A DNA stretch of 64,000 nt, from NCBI RefSeq assembly GCF_019834675.1, contig NZ_JABUBU010000002.1, positions 248,001 to 312,000 of the forward strand, given 5' to 3'. Below, piece by piece: positions 37,310-54,080 of the stretch (positions within the stretch are counted from its first letter, which is position 1; each line of letters opens with the position of its first letter). The stretch is from Rhodococcoides corynebacterioides (GTDB lineage: Bacteria; Actinomycetota; Actinomycetes; Mycobacteriales; Mycobacteriaceae). A program made the position numbers and the translations under genes. Below the pieces are notes generated by a model, which worked only from the letters and a program-made list of their open reading frames with translations, did no database searches and had not been told where the DNA came from.

Positions 37310-37957
37310 CTAGGGACGGCCGTCACCGGGGGCACCGTGGCCCACCGGGTCGCCGTCGACCAACAAGGATACCAACTGGGCACTCGCTCGCTCGACATCG
37401 TCGTTCACCACGACCGTGTCGAACTCGCCCTGCGCGTCCAGTTCCTCCCGCGCGGTCTCCAACCGCCGGGCGACGACGTCCGGTGGTTCGGTGCCGCGAC
37501 CGGTCAACCGGGTCACCAGGTCGTCCCAGGACGGCGGGGCGAGGAAGACGAGCTGCGCCTCGGGCGCGGCGGCCCGCACGGCGCGGGCGCCCTGCAGGTC
37601 GACCTCGAGCAGCACGGGCGCACCGGCCGCGAGAGCGCGGCGCACGGGTTCCGCCGGGGTGCCGCTGCGGTGCAGGCCGCGGTGGATCTCCGCCCACTCG
37701 AGCAGGTCACCGGCCGCGATCATGCGATCGAACTCCTCGGGCGCGACGAAGCGATAGTCCCGCCCGTCGACCTCGCCGGGCCGGGGTGCGCGCGTGGTGG
37801 CGGACACGCTGAAGAACAGGTCCGGGAGCGCGGCTCGAACCCGCGCCACCACGGTCGACTTCCCGACGGCGGAGGGGCCGGCCAGTACCACCAGCCGGCC
37901 CCTCCGCGTGGTCGTGTCACTGCCGGACGCGGACGTCCGGGTGTCACTACCGGACAC
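37310..37957 (-). CDS. gmk: guanylate kinase
   Basis: Phosphorylates GMP to GDP. 215 residues. P-loop '[16 protein letters not shown]', GMP-binding '[22 protein letters not shown]', and '[15 protein letters not shown]'. The first 18 residues are an extra polar segment with two similar SGSDT blocks 27 bp apart. The GTG start (37957) is 8 bp after the mihF stop; no well-spaced ribosome-binding site is seen, so coupling to mihF is likely. Confidence 0.93.
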   Translation of the reverse strand: MSGSDTRTSASGSDTTTRRGRLVVLAGPSAVGKSTVVARVRAALPDLFFSVSATTRAPRPGEVDGRDYRFVAPEEFDRMIAAGDLLEWAEIHRGLHRSGTPAEPVRRALAAGAPVLLEVDLQGARAVRAAAPEAQLVFLAPPSWDDLVTRLTGRGTEPPDVVARRLETAREELDAQGEFDTVVVNDDVERASAQLVSLLVDGDPVGHGAPGDGRP

Positions 37958-37965
37958 GCTCCCGG

Positions 37966-38286
37966 TCAGGCTTCGAAATCGAACCGAGCGAGCAGCGCCT
38001 TGCGCTGACGATCGCCGAGACCGCGGAGACGACGCGTGGGTGCGATCTCCAGTTCGGTCATGATCTCCTGCGCCTTGACCTTGCCCACCTTGGGCAGGGC
38101 CTCGAGCAGCGCCGAGACCTTCATCTTGCCGAGGATCTCGTCCTCTTCGGCATCCTTGAGCACCTGCTTCAGGTCGGTGCCGCCGCGCTTGAGGCGCTCC
38201 TTGAGCTCTGCCCTGGCACGACGTGCAGCTGCCGCCTTCTCCAGAGCAGCAGCCCGCTGCTCGTCGGTCAACTGGGGAAGGGCCAC
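37966..38286 (-). CDS. mihF: actinobacterial integration host factor MihF
   Basis: Nucleoid-associated DNA-binding protein, unrelated to IHF/HU, bending DNA through a helical fold with an H2TH-like element. 106 residues: a basic N-terminal helix ('[23 protein letters not shown]') and the core '[43 protein letters not shown]'. GTG start with GGAGG four bases upstream, a strong ribosome-binding site fitting high expression. First gene of the run toward metK. Confidence 0.94.
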   Translation of the reverse strand: MALPQLTDEQRAAALEKAAAARRARAELKERLKRGGTDLKQVLKDAEEDEILGKMKVSALLEALPKVGKVKAQEIMTELEIAPTRRLRGLGDRQRKALLARFDFEA

Positions 38287-38397
38287 GGTTCCTCCGTCTC
38301 GTCGTTTGTGTATCGGTCGGCGTCCGCGATCCGTCGGTGCCGAACGGCGCGTCCGAGACGGTGTGTCCCGTTCGGGGTTCGGCACGGCGGAGAGGTC

Positions 38398-38426
38398 GGT
38401 CGACCGGTGTGCCACCGGTGTCGACC
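38398..38426 (-). terminator. bulged hairpin between pyrF and mihF
   Basis: Outer arms GGTCGAC/GTCGACC (7 bp), inner arms CGGTG/CACCG, a 2-base bulge and a 3-base loop, in the 218-bp gap downstream of pyrF. A plausible terminator of the pyr operon. The rest of the gap (38287-38504) should hold the mihF promoter, which I cannot place. Confidence 0.5.
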
Positions 38427-38504
38427 AGCGGCGATAGCGACCGTAGTCGGGCCTGCCCGCGATTGCGAACCGGCCCCCCGCCCGTGTCGCGGACGGTGCG
38501 TCGG

Positions 38505-39340
38505 CTATGCGAGGGCGCGTTCGACCTCGTCACGGACCCGCCGCGCGGCGTCGCGGAGCGCGGCCACGTCCGGCCCGTGCCGGGCGACGTCGCGAGATGA
38601 GTTGGGCAGCAACAGCTTCGAGACGCCGTCGAACAGGGCCGGGAGATCGTCCGCCGACGCCCCCTGGGCGCCGAGCCCCGGCGCCAGGATCGGGCCCGAG
38701 AAATCCCGCAGATCGAGCCCGTGTCCGCGTGTCGCGCCGACCACCAGACCGGCAACGGCGTCCCCGGTGTCCCGGTTCACCGCCTCCGCGGACGCCACGA
38801 CGTGCTGGGCGACGGTCTCGCCGGATCCCGTCCGCGCGGTCTGTACCGTCTCCCCCTCGGGGTTGGAGGTCCGCGCGAGGACGAACAGGCCGGCCCCGTG
38901 CGCGCTCGCGTGGCGCACGAACGGCTCGAGGGCACCCGGACCGAGGTACGGCGACACCGTCACGGCGTCGGAGGCCAGCGGCGACGACGGGTCCAGCCAG
39001 GCGGCCGCGTAGGCGTCCGAGGTGCTCCCGATGTCCCCGCGCTTGGCGTCGGCGACCACGAGGACGCGCGCCGACCGCAGGGACGCGATGGTGCGTTCGA
39101 GCACCGCGTAGCCCGCCGACCCGAAGCGTTCGAAGAAGGCTACCTGCGGCTTGACCACGGCGACCTCGTCCGCGAACGCCGCCACGCAGGCGTCGGCGAA
39201 CGCGGCGAGCCCGTCGGCGGTGTCCTCGAGGCCCCACGACGCGAGCAGCCCGGCGTGGGGGTCGATGCCCACGCACAGCCGCCCCCGGGCGGTGACGGCC
39301 GCCTCGAGGCGGGTCCGCCACCGTCCCGTCACCGGACCCG

Positions 39341-39344
<4 letters not shown>
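38505..39344 (-). CDS. pyrF: orotidine-5'-phosphate decarboxylase
   Basis: Last step of UMP synthesis. 279 residues, of the longer actinobacterial type. '[17 protein letters not shown]', the catalytic Lys-Asp set in '[18 protein letters not shown]', '[18 protein letters not shown]' and '[11 protein letters not shown]'. The GTG start makes a GTGA overlap with carB; a second GTG four codons in is possible. Last gene of the pyr operon. Confidence 0.95.
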
Positions 39345-42738
<3,394 letters not shown>

Positions 42739-42739
<1 letters not shown>

Positions 42740-43896
42740 TACTTGCCGACTTTCTTGTCGAGGAGGGTCAGGAACCGGTCGAAGAGGTACTCGGCGTCGT
42801 GCGGACCCGCGGCCGCCTCCGGGTGGTACTGCACCGAGAAGGCCGAATCGTCCAGCAGGCGAACACCTTCCACCACACCGTCGTTCGCGCAGGTGTGGCT
42901 GACGACGGCGCGGCCGAAGGGGGTGTCGAACTCCTCCCCCGCCTCGCCCTCGAGCGCGAAGCCGTGGTTCTGCGACGTGATCGCGATCCGTCCGGTGTCG
43001 TGCTCGATCACCGGGATGTTCAGTCCGCGGTGGCCGAACTTCATCTTGTAGGTCGCGCGGCCGAGCGCGCGCCCGAGGATCTGGTTGCCGAAGCAGATGC
43101 CGAACATCGGCGTCCCGTCGCCGAGGACCTGCTCGGTCAGACGGACCGTCGCATCGGCGGTCGCCGGATCGCCGGGGCCGTTGGAGAGGAAGAAGCCGTC
43201 GGCGCCGATGTCGCGCACCTGGTCGATGGTGGCGTTCGCCGGGACCACGTGGACGCGGATGCCGCGCCGCGCGAACATGCGCGGGGTGTTGGACTTGATG
43301 CCGAGGTCCACCGCCACCACGGAGTACCGCGCCTCACCGCCCTCCGGTTCGACGACGTAGCCCGACGTGGTGCTGACCTCGCCCGCGAGGTCGGCGCCGG
43401 CCATCGACGGCTGGGACTGCACCCGGTCGACGAGGGTGTCGAGGTCGGCGAGCGCGTCGCCGGAGAAGATGCCCGCCTTCATCGACCCGCGGGTACGCAG
43501 GTGACGCACCACGGCGCGGGTGTCGATCTCGGCGATCCCGACGACGTCCTGGCGACGCATCTCGTCGTCGAGCGTGCCGTTGGAGCGCCAGCTCGAGGCG
43601 CGGCGGCTCGCGTCGCGAATGGCGAATCCGGCGACCCACATCCGGGAATCGTCCGCGGATCCGTCGGGTCCGACGGACTCGTTGTCCTCGCCGTTCCAGC
43701 CGGTGTTGCCCACCTGCGGTGCGGTGGCGACCACGATCTGACGGTGGTAGCTGGGGTCGGTCAACGTCTCCTGGTAGCCGGTCATGCCGGTGCAGAACAC
43801 AGCCTCGCCGAGGGTCTGTCCCACGGCACCGTACGCGGCTCCGCGGAAGACCCGCCCGTCCTCGAGGACCAGTGCCGCGGCGTCGGGCTTGCTCAC
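42739..43896 (-). CDS. carA: carbamoyl-phosphate synthase, small (glutaminase) subunit
   Basis: Class I glutamine amidotransferase supplying ammonia to CarB. 385 residues. N-terminal domain '[16 protein letters not shown]...[15 protein letters not shown]'; catalytic Cys in '[16 protein letters not shown]' and His/Glu in '[14 protein letters not shown]'. The GTG start overlaps the preceding gene as GTGA. Confidence 0.96.
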
Positions 43897-44423
43897 GCCG
43901 TCTCCTTCTCGTCGGTATCCCCCGGACCGTCGTCCGTGGGGGTGTCGTGGCGGTCCACCCAGGCGGGGTAGACCGATTTGTCGTCGGCTCGGAAGCCGGT
44001 GTCGATCTCGGTGCCGGTGGGCAGCTGCCACCGGATCACCAGCAGTCCGTCGCGGGTCATGACCTTGCCGGCCAGTCCTCGTTCGGTGCGGATCGCACGG
44101 AGCGAGTCGGTCGGCGCGAAGACGTCGGACTCGCCCGTGCGCTCGAGGAGGATGCCCGCCTCGTAGCGCGTGAGGGTGCCGGTGGCGCGGTGTCCGAGAT
44201 CACCGACCGCGATGCGGTTCTGCCAGCTCGGTGCGATGGTCGACCCGACGTAGAGGCCCGTGCAGGGCGGGACGACGACGGCGCCGAGGTCGTCCGGCAC
44301 GGCCGGCAGCTCACCGATCACGTCCTGCTGACGCTTCTGACGGTTTCGCCAGCCCCACAGGATCAGCGCGATCATCGCCAACCAGAACAACAGGAACCCC
44401 AGAACCAGGAGCACTCGATCCAT
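43893..44423 (-). CDS. membrane-anchored PH-like protein in the pyr operon (Rv1382 position)
   Basis: 176 residues: one N-terminal membrane helix (about 3-25), a basic stretch 'GWRNRQKRQQ', and a cytoplasmic domain with 'CTGLYVGSTIAPSWQNRIAVGDLGHRA' and 'RAIRTERGLAGKVM'. No catalytic motif. M. tuberculosis has a membrane protein (Rv1382) in exactly this slot between pyrC and carA, so the insertion is conserved. The start overlaps the pyrC stop by one base and its stop overlaps carA by four, implying co-translation with pyrimidine enzymes. The function is unknown. Confidence 0.83.
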   Translation of the reverse strand: MDRVLLVLGFLLFWLAMIALILWGWRNRQKRQQDVIGELPAVPDDLGAVVVPPCTGLYVGSTIAPSWQNRIAVGDLGHRATGTLTRYEAGILLERTGESDVFAPTDSLRAIRTERGLAGKVMTRDGLLVIRWQLPTGTEIDTGFRADDKSVYPAWVDRHDTPTDDGPGDTDEKETA

Positions 44424-45711
44424 CAGGACACCGTCCTTTCCGTCCGGCGGTGCGTGACCCGGCCGCGGAGCACCGTGGCCGTCACCACCGCCGGCAACTC
44501 CAGCGCGTCGAAGGGCGTGTTGGCAGACAGCGACGCGAGCTCCTGCGCGGCGACGGTCCAGCGCGCGTCCGGGTCGACCAGCGTCACCGTGCCCGGCTCG
44601 CCGACGGCGATCGGCCGCCCCTGATCGGTGAGCCCGACGATCTCCGCCGGCCGCTCGCTCATCACGCGGGCGACGCCGCGCCAGTCCAGCAGGCCCGTCT
44701 CGACCATCGAGGCCACCACCACCGACAGCGCGGTCTCGAGTCCGAGCATGCCCGGGCGGGCCTGCGAGAACTCGCAGCACTTGTCCTGCTCGGCGTGCGG
44801 TGCGTGGTCGGTGGCCACGCAGTCCACGACGCCGGACGCCAAGGCCTCACGCAGTGCGGCGACGTCGGAGGCCTCGCGCAGCGGCGGGTTCACCCGGTTG
44901 ACGGCGTCGTAGGTCTCGAGCCGGGAGTCGTCGAGGAAGAGGTGGTGCGGGGTGACCTCGGCGGTGATGGCGATGCCCTGCTTCTTCGCCCAGTCCAGCA
45001 GCAGCACCGTCCCCGCGGTCGAGGCGTGGCAGATGTGCACGCGGGCGCCGGCGTCGCGGGCCAGGATCGCGTCGCGCGCCACGATGGCCTCCTCGGCGGA
45101 ACGCGGCCAGCCGGCCAGCCCGAGCCGGGACGCCGTCGCCCCTTCGTGCGCCACGGCGTTCTCGGTCAGGCGCGGCTCCTCGGCGTGCTGTGCGACGAGC
45201 ACGCCGAGTCCCGCCGCGTACTCGAGCGCGCGCCGCATGAGCAGCGGGTCGGCGACGCAGTGACCGTCGTCGGAGAACATGCGCACCCCGGCCTCACCGG
45301 CGTGCATCGTCCCCATCTCGGCCAGGGCCTCGCCCTTCTGCCCCACCGTCACCGCGCCGACGGGGTGGATGTCGACCAGGCCGACCTCGCGGCCGCGACG
45401 CCACACGTGATCGGTGACCACCACCGAGTCGGCCACCGGCGAGGTGTTCGCCATGGCGAAGATCGCGGTGTATCCCCCGCGCGCCGCCGCGGCGGACCCG
45501 GACTCGATGGTCTCGGTGTCCTCGCGTCCCGGCTCGCGGACGTGGGTGTGCAGGTCGACGAACCCGGGCAGCAGGATCGCTCCCCCGCCGTCGACGATCT
45601 CCGCCGACGGGGCGCTCAGATCGGTGCCGATCTCGGCGACGACCCCGTCCTCGATCAGGACGTCCACCGGGTCGCCTTCCCCGTAGGGCCGGACCCGGCG
45701 CAGCAGCAGCG

Positions 45712-45715
<4 letters not shown>
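44423..45715 (-). CDS. pyrC: dihydroorotase
   Basis: Third pyrimidine step. 430 residues, type I. Metal ligands are in '[13 protein letters not shown]', '[12 protein letters not shown]', 'HICHASTAG' and the catalytic '[12 protein letters not shown]'. '[11 protein letters not shown]' is also typical. ATGA overlap with pyrB. Confidence 0.96.
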
Positions 45716-47863
<2,148 letters not shown>

Positions 47864-48427
47864 TCAGGAATTCACACGCCCGAGGTAGTTGCCGTCACGC
47901 GAGTCGACCTTGAGCTTGTCGCCGGTGTTGATGAACAGCGGGACGCTGATCTCGGCGCCGGTCTCGAGGGTGGCCGGCTTGGTGCCGCCGGTGGAGCGGT
48001 CGCCCTGCAGGCCCGGATCGGTGTGCTGGACGACCAGCTCGACGGTGACGGGCAACTCGACGTACAGCGGCAGACCCTCGTGCATCGCGACCTGCACGGT
48101 CATGTTCTCGAGCAGGAAACGGGCCCCGTCGCCGATGGTGGCCTCGCCGATGGAGATCTGGTCGTAGGTGTCGCCGTCCATGAAGACGTAGTCGCTGCCG
48201 TCGTGGTACAGGTACGTCATGTCGCGGCGGTCGACCGTGGCGGTCTCCACCTTCACGCCCGCGTTGAAGGTCTTGTCGACCACCTTGCCGGACGTGACGT
48301 TCTTGAGCTTCGTCCGCACGAAGGCGGGTCCCTTGCCCGGCTTGACGTGCTGGAACTCGATGATCGACCAGAGCAGGCCGTCGATGTTCAGGACGAGCCC
48401 GTTCTTGAAATCACTGGTGGAAGCCAC
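47864..48427 (-). CDS. efp: translation elongation factor P
   Basis: Relieves ribosome stalling at polyproline. 187 residues in three beta-barrels. The exposed loop is '[17 protein letters not shown]', so the modified-lysine position is Lys between Gly residues. The C-terminal domain ends '[19 protein letters not shown]'. GTG start with GGAGA about eleven bases upstream. No epmA/epmB modification genes are seen here. Confidence 0.96.
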   Translation of the reverse strand: MASTSDFKNGLVLNIDGLLWSIIEFQHVKPGKGPAFVRTKLKNVTSGKVVDKTFNAGVKVETATVDRRDMTYLYHDGSDYVFMDGDTYDQISIGEATIGDGARFLLENMTVQVAMHEGLPLYVELPVTVELVVQHTDPGLQGDRSTGGTKPATLETGAEISVPLFINTGDKLKVDSRDGNYLGRVNS

Positions 48428-48496
48428 GTGCTTCGCATCTCCTCGTGTCGCGGTGAGCACCCTCGGGTGAGCGCTCTCGGGTCGGGCACACCGTCC

Positions 48497-48516
48497 GGCG
48501 CACCGCACCGTGCGCC
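48497..48516 (-). terminator. hairpin between pepQ and efp
   Basis: Perfect arms GGCGCAC/GTGCGCC with a 6-base loop in the 113-bp gap downstream of pepQ. A second small hairpin, CACC-CTCG-GGTG (48458-48469), lies nearer efp. They may terminate pepQ or shape the efp leader. Confidence 0.4.
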
Positions 48517-48540
48517 GCAAGCAGGCACGGGATGGGGCCG

Positions 48541-49635
48541 TCAGAGGACGGTGAACTCCTTGCTGGTCAGCGTGAGCAGTTCCGGCTCGTCCTCACGGAC
48601 GATGAGCGTGTCCTCGATCCGTACGCCTCCGCGACCGGAGAAGTACACGCCGGGCTCCACCGTCACCGCTGCACCGGCAAGCAGTGTACCGGTGCCGGTG
48701 GCACCGATTCCCGGCGCTTCGTGGATCTCGAGGCCGACACCGTGCCCGAGGCCGTGGAGGAACAGCTCGCCGTACCCGGCCTCGTCGATCACCGCGCGCG
48801 CGGCGCCGTCGACGGCCCGGACCTCCGCCCCCGGGCGCAGGGCCGCGCGGCCCGCCGCCTGCGACCGCGCCACCAGGTCGTACAGCTCCCGCTGCCAGTC
48901 CTGCGCCGCGCCCAGCACCACGGTGCGGGTCATGTCGGAGTGGTAGCCCCCCACCTCGGCTCCGAAGTCGAGTTTCAGCAAGTCGCCGCGCTCGAGCACC
49001 GTGGCGTCCGGTCGGTGGTGCGGCACGGCCGAGTTCGCGCCGGCCGCCACGATGGTCTCGAACGAGATGCCGTCGGCTCCCAGCTCCAGCATGAGGTGGT
49101 CGAGCTCGAGCCCCACCTCCTTCTCCGTGCGGCCGGGACGGAGGGACCCCCGCTCCATCATCAGGCCCAGGGCGCGGTCGGCCACTCCGCACGCCTCGCG
49201 CAACAACGCCACCTCGGTCTCGTCCTTGACCGTGCGCAACTGCTCGACGGGCCGCCGAGCGCGCACCAGCTCCACGTCGCCGCCGTCGGACCAGCGCGCA
49301 TGATCGTCCACCGACACCACGTGCGACTCGAAGCCCACTCGACGTGCGTCGGTGTCGGCCAGCAGGCGCGGCGGACCCGCGCGGTCGATCACCGCGAGCA
49401 GATCGGGGACCTGCGCGGCCACCTGGGTGACGTAGCGGCCGTCGGTGCAGATCAGCGTGCGGTCCTCCGCCGCGGCGGAGTCCGACGCCGACACCAGGAG
49501 CGACGCGTTCGACCCCGAGAAGCCGGTCAGGTAGCGCACGTTCAGCAGATCGGTGACCAGCATCGCGTCCCACCCCTGCGCACGGATCAGGGATCGGAGA
49601 GCGTCGCGGCGGGCGGCATGATCGGCGGAGAGCAT
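48541..49635 (-). CDS. pepQ: Xaa-Pro dipeptidase/aminopeptidase, M24 family
   Basis: Dinuclear metallopeptidase for X-Pro bonds. 364 residues: an N-terminal creatinase-like domain ('[21 protein letters not shown]') and a pita-bread domain. Metal ligands are two Asp in '[20 protein letters not shown]', His in '[20 protein letters not shown]', and Glu in '[19 protein letters not shown]'. Of two adjacent ATGs, 49635 is chosen because TACGTT ends 6 bases upstream of it; 49638 would add one Met. It often neighbours efp. Confidence 0.94.
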   Translation of the reverse strand: MLSADHAARRDALRSLIRAQGWDAMLVTDLLNVRYLTGFSGSNASLLVSASDSAAAEDRTLICTDGRYVTQVAAQVPDLLAVIDRAGPPRLLADTDARRVGFESHVVSVDDHARWSDGGDVELVRARRPVEQLRTVKDETEVALLREACGVADRALGLMMERGSLRPGRTEKEVGLELDHLMLELGADGISFETIVAAGANSAVPHHRPDATVLERGDLLKLDFGAEVGGYHSDMTRTVVLGAAQDWQRELYDLVARSQAAGRAALRPGAEVRAVDGAARAVIDEAGYGELFLHGLGHGVGLEIHEAPGIGATGTGTLLAGAAVTVEPGVYFSGRGGVRIEDTLIVREDEPELLTLTSKEFTVL

Positions 49636-49641
49636 CATCCG

Positions 49642-49647
49642 AACGTA
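49642..49647 (-). promoter_or_regulatory. putative -10 box of pepQ
   Basis: TACGTT ends 6 bases before ATG 49635 and 3 bases before ATG 49638. No Shine-Dalgarno. Faces the + strand box at 49688-49693. Confidence 0.4.
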
Positions 49648-49687
49648 CCGTCACGGCGCGGTGGTACCGCCGGACCGGCCCCATGGC

Positions 49688-49693
49688 TACTGT
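49688..49693 (+). promoter_or_regulatory. putative -10 box of the membrane protein gene at 49701
   Basis: TACTGT ends exactly 7 bases before ATG 49701. This supports 49701 over an upstream ATG at 49683, which would lie before the box. Confidence 0.45.
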
Positions 49694-49700
49694 GTGCTCC

Positions 49701-50246
49701 ATGACTGGCTGGGTGGTACGCGGTGTGGGGATGGCGCTCGTTCACGTGGTGGCGCGGGTGGTGCTGGCACTGGCCGTCGCGGCCGCGCCCACCAGCGGCT
49801 CGATGTTGCAGATACTCACCCTGATCGCCGTGATCCTGGTCGCGCTCGTCTGGGGCGCCCTGGACGGCATCGCCTCGGGCCGCCGCGGCGAGCACGACGA
49901 CACCGATCACACGATGGTCTGGCTGAAGGCGTCGCTGATCGCGGGCGTCGGCGCCGGGTTCCTGTCCTGGCTGTTCACGGCGATCGCGAACATCGCCGTC
50001 AGCGCCAACACCCTCGTCTTCGAGGTCACCGCCGGCGCCGCGTTCACCGTGCTCCTGGTTTTCGTGCCCGCCGTGATCGCCGTGACGATCGGCCGGTGGT
50101 GGGCCCGACGCGGCACCGACGACGGCCCCCGCCGTCGGTCCGCCGACCCCGACGAGCGTCGCGCCACCGAGAGCACCGACGACGACGGCCGGGGAACCGA
50201 CACCGCCGACACCGAGGTCTTCGCCCCCGCACGCGACCGACAGTGA
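49701..50246 (+). CDS. four-helix membrane protein, B-4DMT/Rv2536-like
   Basis: 181 residues with about four membrane helices (about 8-30, 34-55, 74-95, 105-130) and an acidic/polar cytoplasmic tail from about 135 rich in Asp, Arg, Thr. It resembles the small 'B-4DMT' putative transporters of Mycobacteriales; Rv2536 occupies the same place beside pepQ in M. tuberculosis (synteny-based). No substrate can be inferred. Divergent from pepQ and convergent with aroB (10 bp between stops). Confidence 0.75.
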   Translation: MTGWVVRGVGMALVHVVARVVLALAVAAAPTSGSMLQILTLIAVILVALVWGALDGIASGRRGEHDDTDHTMVWLKASLIAGVGAGFLSWLFTAIANIAVSANTLVFEVTAGAAFTVLLVFVPAVIAVTIGRWWARRGTDDGPRRRSADPDERRATESTDDDGRGTDTADTEVFAPARDRQ

Positions 50247-50256
50247 CTCGACCGAC

Positions 50257-52198
<1,942 letters not shown>

Positions 52199-52202
<4 letters not shown>

Positions 52203-53383
52203 CGCGGGGGGCGCAGGGACACGTTCTCGACGTAGCGACGCACGTTGTCCGCGGTCTCGGCCACGGAATCGCCGCCGAACTTCTCCAGGGTCGCCTTGGC
52301 CAGCACCAGCGCCACCATCGTCTCCGCGACCACACCGGCGGCCGGCACGGCGCAGACGTCGCTGCGCTGGTGGATGGCGACGGCCTGCTCACCGGTCGAC
52401 ATGTCGACCGTCGACAGCGCGCGGGGCACGGTCGAGATCGGCTTCATCGCGGCACGCACCCGCAGCGGGGCGCCGTTGGTCATGCCGCCCTCGATGCCGC
52501 CCGCGCGGTTGGTGGATCGCACGATGCCGTCGTCGCCGGGCGTGATCTCGTCGTGGGCGGCGCTGCCGCGGCGACGGGCCGTCTCGAAACCGTCGCCGAC
52601 CTCGACACCCTTGATCGCCTGGATACCCATGAGGGCGGCGGCCAGTTGCGCGTCGAGCTTGCCGTCGCCGGTGACGAAGGTGCCCAGGCCGACGGGCAGA
52701 CCGTGCACCACGACCTCGACGACGCCGCCGAGGGTGTCGCCGTCGCGCTTCGCGGCCTCGATCTCGGCGATCATCGACTGCTCGGCGACGGAGTTCAGCG
52801 CCCGGACGGGGCTGGCGTCGATCGCGTCGAGGTCACCGGGCAGCGGTTCCGGGCCCACGTAGGGGTCGGATGCGCCGATCGAGACGACGTGCGAGAGCAC
52901 CTCGACTCCGAGGACCTGCTTCAGGAACGCACGGGCGACGGTGCCCACGGCCACCCGGGCGGCGGTCTCGCGCGCGCTGGCCCGCTCGAGGATCGGGCGG
53001 GCGTCGTCGAAGCCGTACTTCAGCATCCCGGAGTAGTCGGCGTGGCCCGGACGCGGCCGGGTGAGGGGGGCGTTGCGGGCGAGGTCGGCGAGGACCTCGG
53101 GGTCGACCGGATCGGCCGACATGACCTGCTCCCACTTGGGCCACTCGGTGTTCGCGACCTCGATGGCGACGGGGCCGCCGAGCGTGCGCCCGTGCCGGAC
53201 ACCGCCGACGACGGTCACCTGGTCGGCCTCGAACTTCATGCGCGCACCGCGGCCGTACCCCAGTCGCCGTCGGGCGAGCTGGGCGGAGATGTCCTCGCTG
53301 GTCACCTCGACCCCGGCGACCATGCCCTCGAGAATCGACACCAGTGCAGGGCCGTGCGACTCGCCGGCCGTGATCCATCGCAA
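52199..53383 (-). CDS. aroC: chorismate synthase
   Basis: FMN-dependent final step to chorismate. 394 residues. '[15 protein letters not shown]' is the invariant N-terminus, followed by '[13 protein letters not shown]', '[19 protein letters not shown]', '[13 protein letters not shown]' and '[15 protein letters not shown]'. The start chosen is TTG 53383 to match the family; GTG 53386 or ATG 53395 would add one or four residues. None has a good ribosome-binding site. Heads aroC-aroK-aroB. Confidence 0.95.
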
Positions 53384-53399
53384 CACGCATCCCATCTTT

Positions 53400-53990
53400 T
53401 CACGTGCCGGGGCCGAGCCACGCCACCAGGGTCGCCGCGCACAGGGCGGGACCGTAGGGGTGTGGGCCGCGCACACCGGTCGCGGCCGCCGCGCCGGCCA
53501 CGGCCAGTCCGAGCACCGGGGCGAGCGCGGCCGCCGTCACCCACGCGTCGAGTCCCGCCCCGGCCCCCACCGCGCCGAGTGCGAGACAGAGCTTGACGTC
53601 ACCGCCGCCGACGGATCCCCGCACCGCCGCCGCGACGGCGGCGTGGAGGCTCGCGTAGGCAAGCGCGCCCACCGTCGCGGCGATCGGATCGTCCGCCGCG
53701 ACCAGGACGGCCGCAGCGCCGGGCAGGGTGAGATCGTCCGGCAACCGCGCCCGGTGCCCGTCCACCACGCACAGCGCGCCGGCCCACGCGGTGACCGCCA
53801 CCGCCGCCGACACCGTCCCGACCGTCGCGTGATCGAGGCCGCCCGCGATCGCCGCGGCGCACCCGCACGCGACGCCGATCGCGGCGTGGTCCACGGCGGT
53901 CGGGCGCGTCCACCGACGGACCGTGCCGACGGCGAGCATCCCGACGACGACGGCTGCGGTGGTGGAGGCGGTGAGCAGGATCGAGGTCAC
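53400..53990 (-). CDS. A24-type prepilin peptidase-like membrane protease
   Basis: About 196 residues with six or so membrane segments. It is the short (PilD catalytic-half/TadV-like) form without the N-terminal methylase cysteines. Both aspartate motifs are visible: '[15 protein letters not shown]' and '[15 protein letters not shown]'. Such enzymes cleave type IV pilin-like or Flp prepilins. No pilin or tad gene lies in the window. M. tuberculosis has a similar protein (Rv2551c) before aroE. GTG 53990 places the first helix at the N-terminus; GTG 54050 would add 20 polar residues. Confidence 0.85.
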   Translation of the reverse strand: MTSILLTASTTAAVVVGMLAVGTVRRWTRPTAVDHAAIGVACGCAAAIAGGLDHATVGTVSAAVAVTAWAGALCVVDGHRARLPDDLTLPGAAAVLVAADDPIAATVGALAYASLHAAVAAAVRGSVGGGDVKLCLALGAVGAGAGLDAWVTAAALAPVLGLAVAGAAAATGVRGPHPYGPALCAATLVAWLGPGT

Positions 53991-54080
53991 GTCCCGAGGC
54001 TCGCACCGGAGTCGATCGAGCGCGGTCTCCGCGAACGCACCCGGGGACACCGCCGCCCCCGGGGATGCCGGGGCCCCGGA

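Noticed and set aside
38287..38504. Small gene between mihF and pyrF
   Set aside because: No frame with a plausible start and composition. The interval is better explained by a pyrF terminator and a mihF promoter.
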